The notes below the pieces were generated by a model that saw only the letters and a list, made by a program, of their open reading frames with translations, did not search any database and was not told where the DNA came from. Below are positions 1-11,927 of a stretch of DNA of 64,000 nucleotides, one piece after another. The position numbers and the translations under genes were made by a program. Source of the stretch: Elymus sibiricus. Lineage: Eukaryota; Streptophyta; Magnoliopsida; Poales; Poaceae. Every line of letters begins with the position of its first letter. Position 1 is the stretch's first letter. The stretch covers positions 241,880,866 to 241,944,865 of the forward strand of contig CM077676.1 in the NCBI GenBank assembly GCA_039707655.1, written 5' to 3'.

Positions 1-1111
1 CCCTCTCGCAAGCATCCGCAACTACGAAAGAAGAATTAAGATAACTCTAACCATAGCATTAAACATATGGATCCAAATCAGCCCCTTACGGAATAGCGCA
101 TAAACTAGGGTTTAAGCTTCTGTCACTCTAGCAACCCATCATCTAATTACTACTCCACAATGCATTCCCTTAGGCCCAAAGATGGTGAAGTGTGATGTAG
201 TTGACGTTCACACGACACCACCAAGGGAATCAACAACATACATATCATCGAAATATCGAACGAATACCAAATTCACATGATTACTTATGACAAGACTTCT
301 CCCATGTCCTCAAGAACAAAAGTAACTACTCACAAATCATAATCATGTCCAAGATCAGAGGGGTATTGAACAGCATAATAGATCTGAACATATAATCTTC
401 CACCAAATAAACCAACTAGCATCAACTACAACGTGTAATCAACACTACTAGCAACCCACAGGTACCAATCTGAGGTTTTGAGACAAAGATTGAATACAAG
501 AGATGAACTAGGGTTTGAGATGAGATGGTGCTGGTGAAGATGTTGATGAAGATTAGTCCTCCCATGATGAGAGGATCGCTGGTGATGTCGATGGCGACGA
601 TTTCCCCCTCCCGGAGGGAAGTTTCCCCGGCAGAATCTCTCCGCCGGAGAGCAAAAGTGCTCATGCCCAAGTTCCGCCTCGAGACAGTGGCGCACCGTGC
701 CGAAAATCTTCTCTATATTTTTTCTTGGGCAAATGCACTTATATACCATAAAATGGGGGCCAGAGGCTGGCCAGGGGCCCCACGAGGTACCAGGGCGCGC
801 CTGGGGGGGTGGCGCGCCCTGGTGCCTCGTGGGCTCCTGGGTGGCCCCCTCTGGTACTTCTTGATTCCAATATTTTTTATTTATTCCAAAATAATTCTCC
901 GTGAAATTTCAGCTCATTTGGAGATGTGCAGAATAGGTATCTCTGACATAGCTTTTTCAGGTCCAGAATTCCAGCTACCGGCATTCTCCCTCCTTGTGTA
1001 GATCTTGCATATTAAGAGAGAAAAGGCATTAGAATTGCTCCACAAAGTGTTATATTGATAAAAAACACTATAAATAATAGTAACAAAACATGATGCAAAA
1101 TGGACGTATCA
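1..1111 (-). repeat. 3' LTR of element A (partial)
   Basis: Aligns with 8742-9853 from its first base. It ends at 1111, where the minus-strand reading begins TGATACGTCC, directly after the polypurine tract. The first 407 bp of the LTR (plus-strand order) are outside the window. Confidence 0.93.
739..831 (-). promoter_or_regulatory. LTR core promoter copy in the 3' LTR of element A
   Basis: Inverted repeat arms at 781-801 and 811-831 match at 20 of 21 positions, with a TATATAA box at 739-745 on the minus strand. Same layout as the 5' LTR copy. Confidence 0.55.
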
Positions 1112-1125
1112 ACTCCCCCAAGCTT
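1112..1125 (-). other. Polypurine tract of element A
   Basis: Minus-strand AAGCTTGGGGGAGT sits directly before the 3' LTR start, the expected site of plus-strand priming. Confidence 0.8.
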
Positions 1126-2662
1126 AGACCTCGCTTGTCCTCAAGCGAAAGCCGATATCTATAATCATGTCCACATGTTTAGAGAGAGAGGTGTCGATAA
1201 AAACAAAATACGGATATAGTAGCATCATGATCATTATTATAACAGCAATATTTATTATCATAAACTTCTCATGAGCAAGTAACAATTCATCACAACAATG
1301 AAGTATAAGGCATAAACTTTCTTGAAAACTAACAAACTATGTTCTCAGTCAACAATGCAATTGCAATTCATCATATTTTCAGGAAGGGCCTCATGTAGGA
1401 GTTTTTTAGCAAGTCCACATACTCAACCATCATTTAGTCTTCTATGATTGCTAACACTCACGACATATATATGGAGCAAAAAGTTTCAGCCAGACACATA
1501 GAAAGATAGGGGCTTGTGAGTTTGCCTCCCAACTTATTCACCTCAAGGGTGATGTCAACAATAATAACTCATGATCACTCATATCCAACTGGATATATAT
1601 GCTTAGATCTTTCCCCACCACATGATGCTTACAAAATAAAAAAATAAAAAGGAAGTAGAGGAGAACACTATTGACTCTTGCATAAAAAGTAAATACATAA
1701 AAATAAAGGATAGGCCCTTCGCAGAGGGAAGCAGAAGTTGTCATGCGCTTTTTGTTGTTGGGTGCAAGAGCTCTTAATGCAAAGGAACGTCACTTTATAT
1801 TGCCCCTTGTGATAGCAACCTTTATTATGCAGTCTGTCGCTTTTATTTCTTTACCATCACAAGTTCGTACAAAGCTTATTTCCCTTATAATAAAAGTTCA
1901 GACATATTTAGAGGCAACTTTTATTGCTTTTTGCACCGATGACAACTTACTTGAAGGATCTTATTCAATCCATAGGTAGATATAGTGGACTCTCATGACA
2001 TGAAACTGGGTTTAAAGGTTTTGGATGCACAAGTAGTATCTCTACTTGGTGCGGATTTTTGGCTAGCAAAGATATTGGGCAAGCACCACATGTTGGAGGA
2101 TCTATAACAATATAACTTCTATGTGAATATGAACAAACATAATTCATTACATTGTCTTCCTTGTTCAACGTCTACAATTTGACATAAAATACTTAATGGG
2201 GGCTCACAATCATAAAAGATGTCCAAGAAAGTATATTTGCATGTGAATCTTCTCTTCCCTTATTAATTCTTTTATGAATTGCATCATTGACTAATGCTAT
2301 GTTTGTTAACCTCCAATAAATTTTACCACTTATACTTTTCTTTATGTAATGTCATTACTTTCCATAAGATTAGCATATGATCTTTTTCATTATTTTCATT
2401 GCTAGAATTGGAACATGAAAGTAAAGAAGCAAAAACTCAAACTACTCTTTATTATATAACTCTCAACTCGATTACATAGATAGATAGATCACGAAGCTAA
2501 CACTCGAAAATAGATCATACTAAACTTTTATTCAACTAGATAATGAAATAACTAAGGATCGAACTAAAAATAGGTAAAGATAATAAAAGTGATGGTGATA
2601 CGATACCGGGGCACCTCCCCCAAGCTTGGCACAAGCCAAGGGGAGTGCCCATACCCATGTTC
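1126..2662 (-). other. Noncoding 3' region of element A
   Basis: AT-rich, with no supportable ORF. It begins (minus strand) with CCAAGCTTGGGGGAGGTGCC (2611-2627 region) after the extra ORF. It shares a block around 1965-2040 with element B near 13500 (TTGTGCATCCAAAA and neighbours), so A and B are related families. Confidence 0.6.
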
Positions 2663-3178
2663 TCAAGTCTCCTTCTTCGGTGATGGTGGTGGTGATGAAG
2701 TAGTGAGCTTATCCTCCAGCTTCCATGGCATAGGTTCCCCATCATAGAAAGATGAACGAGTCTCCGGAGTCCTGAAACTTGCAGCTAAACTCATACCTTT
2801 GAATCTTGCCTCATACTCAAAATTTTGGTTTTGGAGATCATAGATTTGGCCTTGGAGATAGTCAATTCGTTCACTAAGCTTGAAGATAATGTCCCCCATC
2901 GATTGGCCCTCCACCTTGTGATTACGGGTGAATTCCGTGATCATGGAGTGGTTGGCATTGAGTCCACGTTCCACCATCCCTTGGCACTTGAAGATCTCCT
3001 GCTCCACCGCTTCGAGCCTGGACTCCACGCTCCCGGTCTTTTTGGGTCCTTGAACATCCCGGATGTGAAGCACCCCCTCACGCATCTCAATGGCTTGAGG
3101 GTGTTTCATCACCTCCGGTAGGTAGGGGTTGATGACCTTCTCGTAGAACTTGTCCTTGGAAGAGCTTGGTGGAGCCAT
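2663..3178 (-). CDS. Extra 171-residue ORF after integrase of element A (env position), coiled coil
   Basis: An uninterrupted minus-strand ORF with an ATG start (MAPPSSSKDKFYEKV) lies about 330 bp after the end of integrase, where retroviruses carry env. It has no signal peptide and no hydrophobic segment, so it is not an envelope by sequence. The middle is rich in Glu, Gln, Ile and Leu with heptad-like spacing (roughly residues 55-75 and 95-130), suggesting a coiled coil. The tail is Ser/Pro/Lys rich (TTSSPPPSPKKET). Similar extra ORFs recur in grass Athila-type elements; their function is not known to me. It is intact although gag-pol is broken. A promoter-like cassette lies directly upstream (3262-3386). 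Confidence 0.65.
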   Translation of the reverse strand: MAPPSSSKDKFYEKVINPYLPEVMKHPQAIEMREGVLHIRDVQGPKKTGSVESRLEAVEQEIFKCQGMVERGLNANHSMITEFTRNHKVEGQSMGDIIFKLSERIDYLQGQIYDLQNQNFEYEARFKGMSLAASFRTPETRSSFYDGEPMPWKLEDKLTTSSPPPSPKKET

Positions 3179-3261
3179 AGCGATCTAGATCTGTCAGAAA
3201 AATAGCACGAAACAAGAACAGAGGAGATTTATGCGATACAGTGGTCAAAACGTCTGGGAGC

Positions 3262-3386
3262 ATATATAAAGATTTTTTATCTTGCAAAACAAGTAATCCA
3301 GGAGAAAACGGAGTCGGGAAGGCTCACGTGGGGCCCATGAGCACCAGGGCGCGCCAGGGGGGTGGCGCGCCCTGGTGCCTCATGGG
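3262..3386 (-). promoter_or_regulatory. Internal promoter-like cassette upstream of the extra ORF of element A
   Basis: On the minus strand a GC hairpin like that in the LTR (arms about 3334-3355 and 3363-3386) is followed about 65 bp downstream by TTTATATATG (3262-3270). The ATG of the 171-residue ORF comes about 85 bp later, at 3178. The layout copies the LTR core promoter. Function is inferred. Confidence 0.45.
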
Positions 3387-3512
3387 CACTAGGTGGGTCC
3401 CCTCGGCTGTTTCTTATTTTTGTATTTTTTATAATATTCCAAAACTGACAGAAAATATTTTTATGGAATTTTTGGAGTTGGTTTACTTACCGTATCACAT
3501 ACCTCTTCCTTT

Positions 3513-6167
3513 TCAGGGTTCTGGAGTGTTTCGGAAGGTCTCTCTTATGTATTCCTCTGGTGTAATTGTTTCAATAATATTAGTTTCAACATTAATGGGA
3601 GTACCTGAAATATAGTGCTTAATTCTTTGCCCATTCACCACTCTCGGATTAGTGCCTTTGGAGTTATTTATTTTGATGGCTCCGGAGCGATAAACTTCTT
3701 CGATGATATACGGTCCTTCCCATTTAGAGAGAAGTTTTCCTGCAAGGAATCTCAAACGAGAGTTGTACAATAGAACTTGCTCACCTACTTTAAATTCCCG
3801 TTTTTGAATTCTTCTATCATGCCATCTTTTAACTTTTTCTTTAAATAATTTGGCATTTTCATAAGCTTGGGTTCTCCATTCATCTAATGAGCTAATATCA
3901 AATAACCTCTTTTCACCGGCAAGTTTAAAATCATAATTTCCCAATATGCTTTATGTTCTAACTCAAGAGGTAAATGACATGCTTTTCCATAAACCATTTT
4001 ATAAGGAGACATACCCATAGGATTTTTATAAGCAGTTCTATAAGCCCATAATGCATCGTCAAGTTTCTTAGACCAATTCTTTCTAGATCTATTGACGTTT
4101 TTTTGCAAAATTAATTTTATTTCTCTATTGCTCAATTCAACTTGACCACTAGTTTGAGGGTGATAGGGAGATGCAATTCTATGGTTGACATCATATTTAG
4201 CAAGCAATTTACGGAATGCACCATGAATAAAATGTGAACCACCATCAGTCATCAAATATCCAGGGACTCCAAACCTCGGGAAAATAACTTCTTTAAGCAT
4301 TTTAATAGAAGTGTTATGATCAACACTACTAGTTGGAATAGCTTCTACCCACTTAGTAACGTAATCAACAGCAACTAAAATATGAGTGTACCCATTGGAT
4401 TTAGGAAAAGGTCCCATATAATCAAATCCCCAAACATCAAATGGTTCAACAGCAAGTGAATAATTCATAGGCATTTCCTGACGTCTACCAACATTACCAA
4501 TTCTTTGACATTCATCACAAGATAAGACAAACTTACGAGCATCCTTGAAAAGAGTAGGCCAATAAAAACCAGATTGTAATACCTTGTGTGCAGTTCTGTC
4601 TCCCGCATGGTGTCCTCCGTAAGCCTCGGAATGACACTTCCATAGGATTTGTTCCTGTTCATGCTCAGGTATACAACGTCTAATAATACCATCTACTCCT
4701 TCTTTATAAAGATGTGGGTCATCCCAGAAGTAGTGTCTTAAATCAAAGAAGAACTTTTTCTTTTGTTGGTATGTGAAACTAGGTGGTATAAATTTAGCAA
4801 CAATATAATTAGCATAGTCAGCATACCATGGAGTAGTACGAGAAGCATTTATGACAGCTAATTGTTGATCAGGAAAATCATCATTAATAGGTAGTGGGTC
4901 ATCAAGTACATTTTCCATTCTAGACAAATTATCTGCTATGGGATTCTCAGCTCCCTTCCTATCAGTAATATGCAAGTCAAATTCTTGTAGCAATAAAACC
5001 CACCTAATGAGTCTAGGTTTAGCATCTTTCTTCTCCATAAGATATTTAATAGCAGCATGATCGGTGTGAACAGTTGCTTTAGAATCAACTATGTAAGATC
5101 TGAATTTATCACATGCAAACACAACTGCTAGAAATTCTTATTCAGTAGTAGCATAATTTCTTTGGGCACTGTCTAGAGTTTTACTAGCATAATGGATAAC
5201 ATTTAATTTCTTGTCAACTCTTTGTCCTAGAACAGCACCAACAGCATAGTCACTAGCATCGCACATAATTTCAAAAGGCAAGTTCCAATCAGGTGGTTGG
5301 ACAATAGGTGCAGTCGTTAAGGCTTTCTTAAGTGTTTCGAAGGCTTCTAGACAATCATCGTCAAAAACAAATGGAACATCTTTTTGCAAAAGATTGGTAA
5401 GAGGCCTAGAAATTTTAGAGAAGTCTTTAATAAATCTCCTATAGAAACCAGCATGACCTAGGAAACTTCTTATACCTTTAATATCTTTAGGACATGGCAT
5501 TTTCTCAATAGCATCAACCTTAGCTTTATCAACTTCAATACCTCTTTCAGAAATTTTATGCCCCAAGACAATGCCTTCATTCACCATAAAGTGGCACTTC
5601 TCCCAATTCAAGACAAGATTAGTTTCTTCACATCTCTGCAGAACTCGATCAAGGTTGCTTAAGCAATCATCAAAAGAAGTTCTGTAAACGGAAAAATCAT
5701 CCATGAACACCTCAACAATCTTTTCACAAAACTCAGAGAATATAGCAGTCATATAATGTAGCAGGTGCATTGCATAAACCAAAAGGCATACGTCTATAAG
5801 CATAAGTTCCAAAAGGACACGTGAAGGTGGTTTTCTCTTGATCGGGTTGTGATACGGGTATTTGAGAAAAAACAGAATAACCATCTAGAAAACAAAAGTG
5901 TGTATGCTTAGACAATCTTTCTAACATTTGATCAATAAAAGGTAAGGGGTAATGATCTTTTCTAGTAGCTTTGTTTAATTTTCTAAAATCAATTACCATC
6001 CTATAACCAGTTACAATTCTTTGTGGAATGAGTTCATTTTTATCATTAGGAACAACGGTAATACCTCCTTTCTTAGGGACACAATGAACGGGACTTACCC
6101 ATCTACTATCAGCTATGGGATAGATTATACCTGCTTCCAGAAGTTTTAATATTTCGGTTCTTACCAC
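3513..6167 (-). pseudogene. Reverse transcriptase-RNase H-integrase of element A, broken
   Basis: Domains in order on the minus strand. RT: SRWVSPVHCVPKKGG, GYRMVIDFRKLNKAT, FCFLDGYSVFSQI, then the catalytic FMDD. RNase H: FEIMCDASDYAVGAVLGQ through IADNLSRM. Integrase: HHCC zinc finger ending CDECQ, core acidic residues in [17 protein letters not shown] and the E of GQVELSNRE, and a C-terminal tail to 3513. Breaks: a deletion of about 8 bases near 5750, just after CNAPAT, shifts the frame. A TAA at 5138-5140 interrupts RNase H. A second frameshift lies near 3940, between the integrase core and its C-terminal domain. The enzyme set would copy and integrate the element, but this copy is dead. 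Confidence 0.92.
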
Positions 6168-8228
6168 CTATTTCATCTTAGGATTTAACCGTCGTTGGTG
6201 GTCGACAACTGGTTTAGCATCAGGCTCCATATTAATTTTGTGCTGACATAGAGTGGGACTAATGCCCTTAAGATCATCAAGAGTATATCCAATAGCAGCT
6301 CGGTGCTTCCTTAGAGTTTTTAGTAATCTCTTTTCTTCATGAGCTGAAAGGTTAGCACTAATAATAACATGATATATCTTCTTTTCATCAAGATAAGCAT
6401 ATTTCAATGTATCGGGCAATTGCTTCAATTCAAATACAGGATCACCCTTAGGCAGAGGAGGGCCTCCAAGAGTTTCAACATGCAAATTATGTTTAAGGAT
6501 AGGTGGTTGATCAAAGAACATCTTATCTATTTCATTTCTTTCATTCATATGCATATCGTTTTCATGGTCTAGCAAATATTGTTCTAACGGATCAGTAGGA
6601 GGTATGGCAATAGAAGCAAGACCAATAATTTCATATTTACTAGGAAATTCTTTATCATGAGGTTTTCTACGAAACTTGGAGAAATTAAACTCATGAGATA
6701 TATCACCAAACTTAACTCGAACCTTTTCTTTAACACAATCAATTTCAGCATTAACGGTATTCAAGAAAGGTCTACCAAATATAATGGGACAAAAAGTATC
6801 TTGTTGTGAGCCAAGTACTAAGAAATCAGTAGGGTATTTGATTTTGCCACACAAGACTTCAACATCTCTAACAATCCCAAGTGGTGTAATAGTATCTCTA
6901 TTTGCAAGCTTAATAGTAACATCAATATCTTCAATCTCAACGGGTGCAATTTCATGCATTACTTCTTGATATAAAGAAAATGGAATAGCACTCACACTAG
7001 CACCCATATCACACAAACCATGATAGCAATGATCTCCAATATTAACAGAAACAACAGACATACCAACTACGGGCTTGTTCTTGTCTAACTTATCTCGTTC
7101 ATTTCTAACAGGTTTAGCAATTCTAGCAGCCTCCTCAGAAAAGTAAATAACATGCCCATCTATATTATCGACTAAGAGATCTTTAACCATAGCAATATCA
7201 GGTTCAACTTTAATTTGTTCAGAGGGTCTAGGTGCTCTAATATTACTTTTGTTAACCACAGTTGAAGCTTTAGCATGTTCCTTAATCCTAACAGGTGGTT
7301 TCTCAATATAAGCAGTAGGCACAACTGGATCAACATGGTAAACAATTGTTTCTTCTTTAACACTAACAGGTTCCTCAATCTTTTCTTTAATAGGGGGAAG
7401 ATATTTAAACCACTTCTCCTTAGGGAGATCAACATGAGTAGCAAATGATTCACAAAAGGAACCTACTATCTCAAAGTCAAGTCCATATTTAGTGCTAAAC
7501 TTATGAAAAGCATCGGTGGCCATAAAAGATTTAACACAATCGAACTCAAGTATTATACCTGACTCATTACCTTTGTCGAGTTCCCAATCTTCAGAGTTGC
7601 GTTTAATTCTTTCCAGAAGATCCCATCTGAATTCAATAGTTTTCTTCATGAAGGAGCCAGTCGAAGAAGAATCGAGCATAGTTTGATTATCATGAGAAAG
7701 CCGAGCATAAAAATTCTGTAAGATAATTTCTTTTGAGAGCTCATGATTGGGGCATGTGTACATCATGTACTTAAGCCTCCCCCAAGCTTGAGCGATGCTT
7801 TCTCCTTCACAAGGCCAAAAATTATATATATAATTCCGATCACGATGAACCAAGTGCATAGGATAAAATTTCTGATGGAATTCTAGTTTCAATCGGTTCC
7901 AGTCCCATGTATCAGTATCATCACATAGCCTATATCAAATTAATGCCTTTCCCTCCAAAGATAAAGGGAATACTTTCTTCTTAACTCCATCTCTGGATAA
8001 ACCTGCAAGCTTAAACAATCCACAAATTTCATCCACATAGATCAAGTGCATATCAGGATGTACCGTTCCATCTCCTGCATAAGGATTAGCTAGCAGTTTC
8101 TCTATCATACCCGAAGGAATCTCATAATAAATATTTTCAGTAGGTACAGTAGGTTGAGGAGCAACTATTTGTGTTTCCGGTCGAGGTGAAGATACCCCGA
8201 ACAAACCCCTCAAAGGATTACTTTCCAT
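6168..8228 (-). pseudogene. gag and aspartic protease part of element A polyprotein
   Basis: The reading starts at ATG 8228 (MESNPLRGLFG). A TGA stop at 7935-7937 replaces an expected Trp codon. The same frame then runs on to a TAG at 6168-6170. The retrotransposon gag region (FHQKFYPMHLVHRD, then IAQAWGRLKYM and ERIKRNSEDWEL) binds and packages element RNA. The protease active site is near DHCYHGLCDMGASVSAIP, with DMGAS in place of the usual D-x-G-S/A. The final stop sits just before the RT, where a Glu codon is expected. With two stops the product cannot form a working Gag-Pol. Confidence 0.88.
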
Positions 8229-8305
8229 AGTGACAAGTGACAGTAAATTTCAGCACGTAATATAAATGTTTCCTTACCAAATTCCACTCACCAAAGGCGC
8301 TTCAC

Positions 8306-8323
8306 TCCCCGGCAACGGTGCCA
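8306..8323 (-). other. Primer binding site of element A
   Basis: Reads TGGCACCGTTGCCGGGGA on the minus strand, 11 bp inside the 5' LTR. TGGCRCCGTTGCCGGGG is the usual primer site of Athila-like grass gypsy elements. I think of it as tRNA-Asp type but cannot verify the tRNA. Confidence 0.7.
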
Positions 8324-8334
8324 GAAAAGAGTCT

Positions 8335-9853
8335 TGATGACCCACAAGTATAGGGGATCAATCGTAGTCCTTTCGATAAGTAAGAGTGTCAAACCCAACG
8401 AGGAGCAGAAGGAAATGACAAGCGGTTTTCAGCAAGGTATTTTCTGCAAGCACTGAAATTATCGGTAACGAGTAGTTTGATAGCAAGATAATTTGTAACA
8501 AGTGACAAGTAGCAATAGTAACAAAGAGTGCAGCAAGTTGTCCCAATCCTTTTTGTAGCAAAGGACAAGCCGGAACGATCTCTTATAGAAAGTAAAGTGT
8601 TCTCGAGGACACATGGGAATTTCATCTAGTCACTTTCATCATTTTGTTTGATTCGCGTTCGCTACTTTGATAATTTGATATGTGGGTGGACCGGTGCTTG
8701 GGTGCTGTTCTTACTTGAACAAGCCTCCCACTTATGATTACCCCCTCTCGCAAGCATCCGCAACTACGAAAGAAGAATTAAGATAACTCTAACCATAGCA
8801 TTAAACATATGGATCCAAATCAGCCCCTTACGGAATAGCGCATAAACTATGGTTCAAGCTTTTGTCACTCTAGCAACCCATCATCTAATTACTACTCCAC
8901 AATGCATTCCCTTATGCCCAAAGATGGTGAAGTGTGATGTAGTCGACGTTCACACGACACCACTAAGGGAATCAACAACATACATATCATCAAAATATCG
9001 AGCAAATACCAAATTCACATGATTACTTATGACAAGACTTCTCCCATGTCCTCAAGAACAAAAGTAACTACTCACAAATCATAATCATGTCCAAGATCAG
9101 AGGGGTATTGAATAGCATAATAGATCTGAACATATAATCTTCCACCAAATAAACCAACTAGCATCAACTACAAGGTGTAATCAACACTACTAGCAACTCA
9201 CAGGTACCAATCTGAGGTTTTGAGACAAAGATTGAATACAAGAGATGAACTAGGGTTTGAGATGAGATGGTGCTGGTGAAGATGTTGATGAAGATTAGTC
9301 CTCCGACGATGAGAGGATTGCTGGTGATGTCGATGGCGACGATTTCCCCCTCCCGGAGGGAAGTTTCCCCGGCAGAATCTCTCCGCCGGAGAGCAAAAGT
9401 GCTCCTGCCCAAGTTCCGCCTTGAGACAGCGGTGCACCATCCCGAAAATCTTCTCTATATTTTTTCTTGGGCAAATGCACTTATATACCATAAAATGGGG
9501 GCCAGAGGCTGGCCAGGGGCCCCACGAGGTACCAGGGCACGCCTGGGGGGGTGGCGCGCCCTGGTGCCTCGTGGGCTGCTGGGTGGCCCCCTATGGTACT
9601 TCTTGATTCCAATATTTTTTATTTATTCCAAAATAATTCTCCGTGAAATTTTAGCTCATTTGGAGATGTGCAGAATAGGTATCTTAGACATAGCTTTTTT
9701 AGGTCCAGAATTCCAGCTGCCGGCATTCTCCCTCCTTGTGTAGATCTTGCATATTAAGAGAGAAAAGGCATTAGAATTGCTCCACAAAGTGTTATATTGA
9801 TCAAAAACACTATAAATAACAGTAACAAAACATGATGCAAAATGGATGTATCA
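8335..9853 (-). repeat. 5' LTR of element A (1519 bp)
   Basis: The minus-strand reading starts TGATACATCC at 9853 and ends GGGTCATCA at 8335, giving TG...CA termini. The primer site lies 11 bp further in. This is the complete LTR copy and carries the TATA box and hairpin described separately. Confidence 0.93.
9481..9573 (-). promoter_or_regulatory. LTR core promoter of element A: GC hairpin plus TATA box
   Basis: On the minus strand a GC-rich inverted repeat of about 21-bp arms (9523-9543 and 9553-9573, loop of nine bases) is followed about 35-40 bp downstream by a TATATAA box (9481-9487). The left LTR has the same arrangement at 739-831. LTR transcription of element A presumably starts just downstream of this TATA. 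Promoter role is inferred. Confidence 0.6.
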
Positions 9854-9970
9854 GGCTACACCACCTACGCGGACCTCAACAACCTCCAGAACTATATCCA
9901 AGATATGAGCAACCCCGCCGAGTCTTTTCGAGGCACGTCCGCCTACATGAACATGAACTTCTCCAACTAG
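9854..9970 (+). pseudogene. C-terminal tail of an element B ORF, truncated by element A
   Basis: An open frame of 38 codons from the junction to a TAG at 9968-9970 (GYTTYADLNNLQNYIQDM and on to MNMNFSN). It is followed by an AAGCTTGGGGGA motif at 10035-10046. No domain recognised; likely the end of a gag-like or Athila accessory ORF. Confidence 0.45.
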
Positions 9971-10788
9971 AGCCAAGGATGGGCTCCTGACCAACCACCA
10001 CAATGATCCCGCTGGTTTGGGCTTGCAAAAGCCTAAGCTTGGGGGATGTCATTACCACTTCTACATCAAGATGTGGCGGTATTATTTGAATAAATTGTAA
10101 TGAGGTTGTACTTAAGCTCGTGGAGCTTCAAAACACTCATGTTGATCTGTTCTAACACTTTGCTTTTATTTGCTTTTGCCTTTGCGATTTTTCGTTTGCA
10201 AGTTAGTTTTCAAAAACCCAACCCCCCCCCCCCCCCAAAAAAAATAAAATAGAATAAGCTTTGCTTTGCTCTTTATTTTGCCCCTTGGAGTTCGTTTGCA
10301 TTTTGTTTTCAGAGGAGTTGATCTACGCCGGACAACGAAGAGTAAGGAAGAGAAGTGTGTAAATTCGCAACCGTGAAGGTATGTCCTACGACTCCCGTCT
10401 TTTGCACTTGAAATACTTAGAGTAGATGTGGTAGTAGTAGTATGTGGGATATGTGCAAATGGGAGTAGGTATTGATAATTAAGACAAAGGTTTTGTTCTA
10501 GTAGCTGAAATAATTTTGTAGCCTTTGTTCTGTTTAGTTTAGACAACCATGACTTGCCATGGGACTGTTTTTAATGAAATGATCTTAACTAATAATAACC
10601 ATGCACAAGAGAAAGTCTTCAAAGACTTGAGAGTTGAGAAAAATTGTAGTGGAAATGATGTTTGAAATGCTCAACCCCGTGTTGTTAATTTTAATAGACT
10701 TGATAGCACTTGTGGATTAAATTGTCTAGAGGAACTTAGTTGAAGGGTGTACGAGATTATGCCAAAAATCTGTGTTGTATCTCTTACA
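9971..10788 (+). other. Element B spacer, no gene seen
   Basis: AT-rich sequence with a C-run and A-run near 10225-10250. I see no coding signal that continues across it. Confidence 0.5.
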
Positions 10789-11674
10789 TCAAGCCGGCAG
10801 TCGGACCGGGTTTGGCCGGGTCAAGCTGTACCAAACCCATGCCCGAATAGCTAATGGGCGTAGATGCAAACCCACGACCCTACCCATGGGCGCTGGACCA
10901 AACCCACGCCCAAACCCGATGGGTAACCCGACCCGATGGGTTACCCATCGGGCGGCTATACACTGCACAACAGATGCCATTTTCAGCCACCGTTTGAACA
11001 CAAACGGCTTAGCATTTTAATTTAATATAACTTTTTATTGCTACTCTTTGCCCAACAGGTCATGCTAGGCAGTTTTGAAGGGGAGAAGGCATCAGCTTCC
11101 TCTATATCTATACTGTTATATAGGTAGAGTTGCACCTTGCACATGCTCGACTAGGTGAGGTGGTACTAAAACGTTGGCAAGCTGCGCAGTCCATCATTTG
11201 TGTCGTGCATGCAAGGCATGAGACGAGCTGCATGGGCTGGCTTGTTTGTCGGCCTTGCATGCGCTAGCTTTAGAGGCCCGTCGAGCTGACGTGCTGCTCA
11301 ATTTGAGCCTGCTTACTCAAAGCAAAGTAGTGACGTTGGGTAGCGGGCCAATGTCGTGCATGCATGGTACTCGAGTAACATTCTGTTATTTACTACTATG
11401 GCAATATTCACAGCAAGCAAGATGCAATGATCGCTAAGAAAATTCTTCGGTAAAAATATTCAAGGTCATGTAAAATAATATTATAGTCAATTATTATTAT
11501 TAATCGGGCAACCCATGGGTAACCCGCGGGCACAAACTCGTACCCATACCCTACCCACTACTAATCGGGTTACCCAAGGGTGCAACCCATGGGCGGAGAG
11601 CACGACCCATACCCTACCCATTCGGGTCGGGTGCCCATGGGCGTCCATACCCATGGGTCGAATTGCCGGGTTGA
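10789..11674 (+). mobile_element. Non-autonomous hAT-like DNA transposon (886 bp)
   Basis: Flanked by a perfect 8-bp target duplication CTCTTACA (10781-10788 and 11675-11682). The ends are imperfect inverted repeats: TCAAGCCGGCAG at the left and TCAACCCGGCAA at the right (reverse complement). Both subterminal zones (about 10800-10960 and 11505-11665) are packed with ACCCATGGGT-type motifs in both orientations. Such subterminal repeats are typical transposase binding sites in hAT elements. The interior has no transposase ORF. An 8-bp duplication is the hAT hallmark; the family is not identified. Confidence 0.7.
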
Positions 11675-11927
11675 CTCTTACATGGTGCTTCAGCTTCTTG
11701 CTGGTGCCATGGCCCCGCTACTCTATGCACGTGTACGTGTGTAAATGTGGCTTCATCACCTTTCTTGATGTTATGTTGAGGACTCTGCTAGCCAATGAAC
11801 GATCCACCAAGAGCGATAGCTCGGATTTCGGCTATGAGTTTGTTACCGTACGTAGTGGCAACACACAAACACATATTATTCGGCTTTCTCTTGAATGGGT
11901 GTGTATGTGGTAAATAAAGGGGACTGA

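Larger units (their letters stand above)
1..9853 (-). mobile_element. Athila-type Ty3/gypsy LTR retrotransposon (element A), left end outside window
   Basis: Two direct repeats (1-1111 and 8335-9853) flank an internal region read on the minus strand. The order is primer site (8306-8323), gag and protease (8228-6168), RT-RNase H-integrase (6167-3513), an extra ORF (3178-2663), a noncoding stretch, then the polypurine tract (1112-1125). Domain order RT-RH-IN is that of Ty3/gypsy. The gag sequence, the long 3' noncoding part and the extra ORF after integrase fit the Athila clade. The left LTR lacks about 407 bp, which must lie left of the window. The right LTR abuts the interior of another element, so A is nested in element B. 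By hand I count about 32 differences over 1112 aligned LTR bases, a fairly young insertion. The copy is dead: three stops and at least two frameshifts. Confidence 0.93.
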
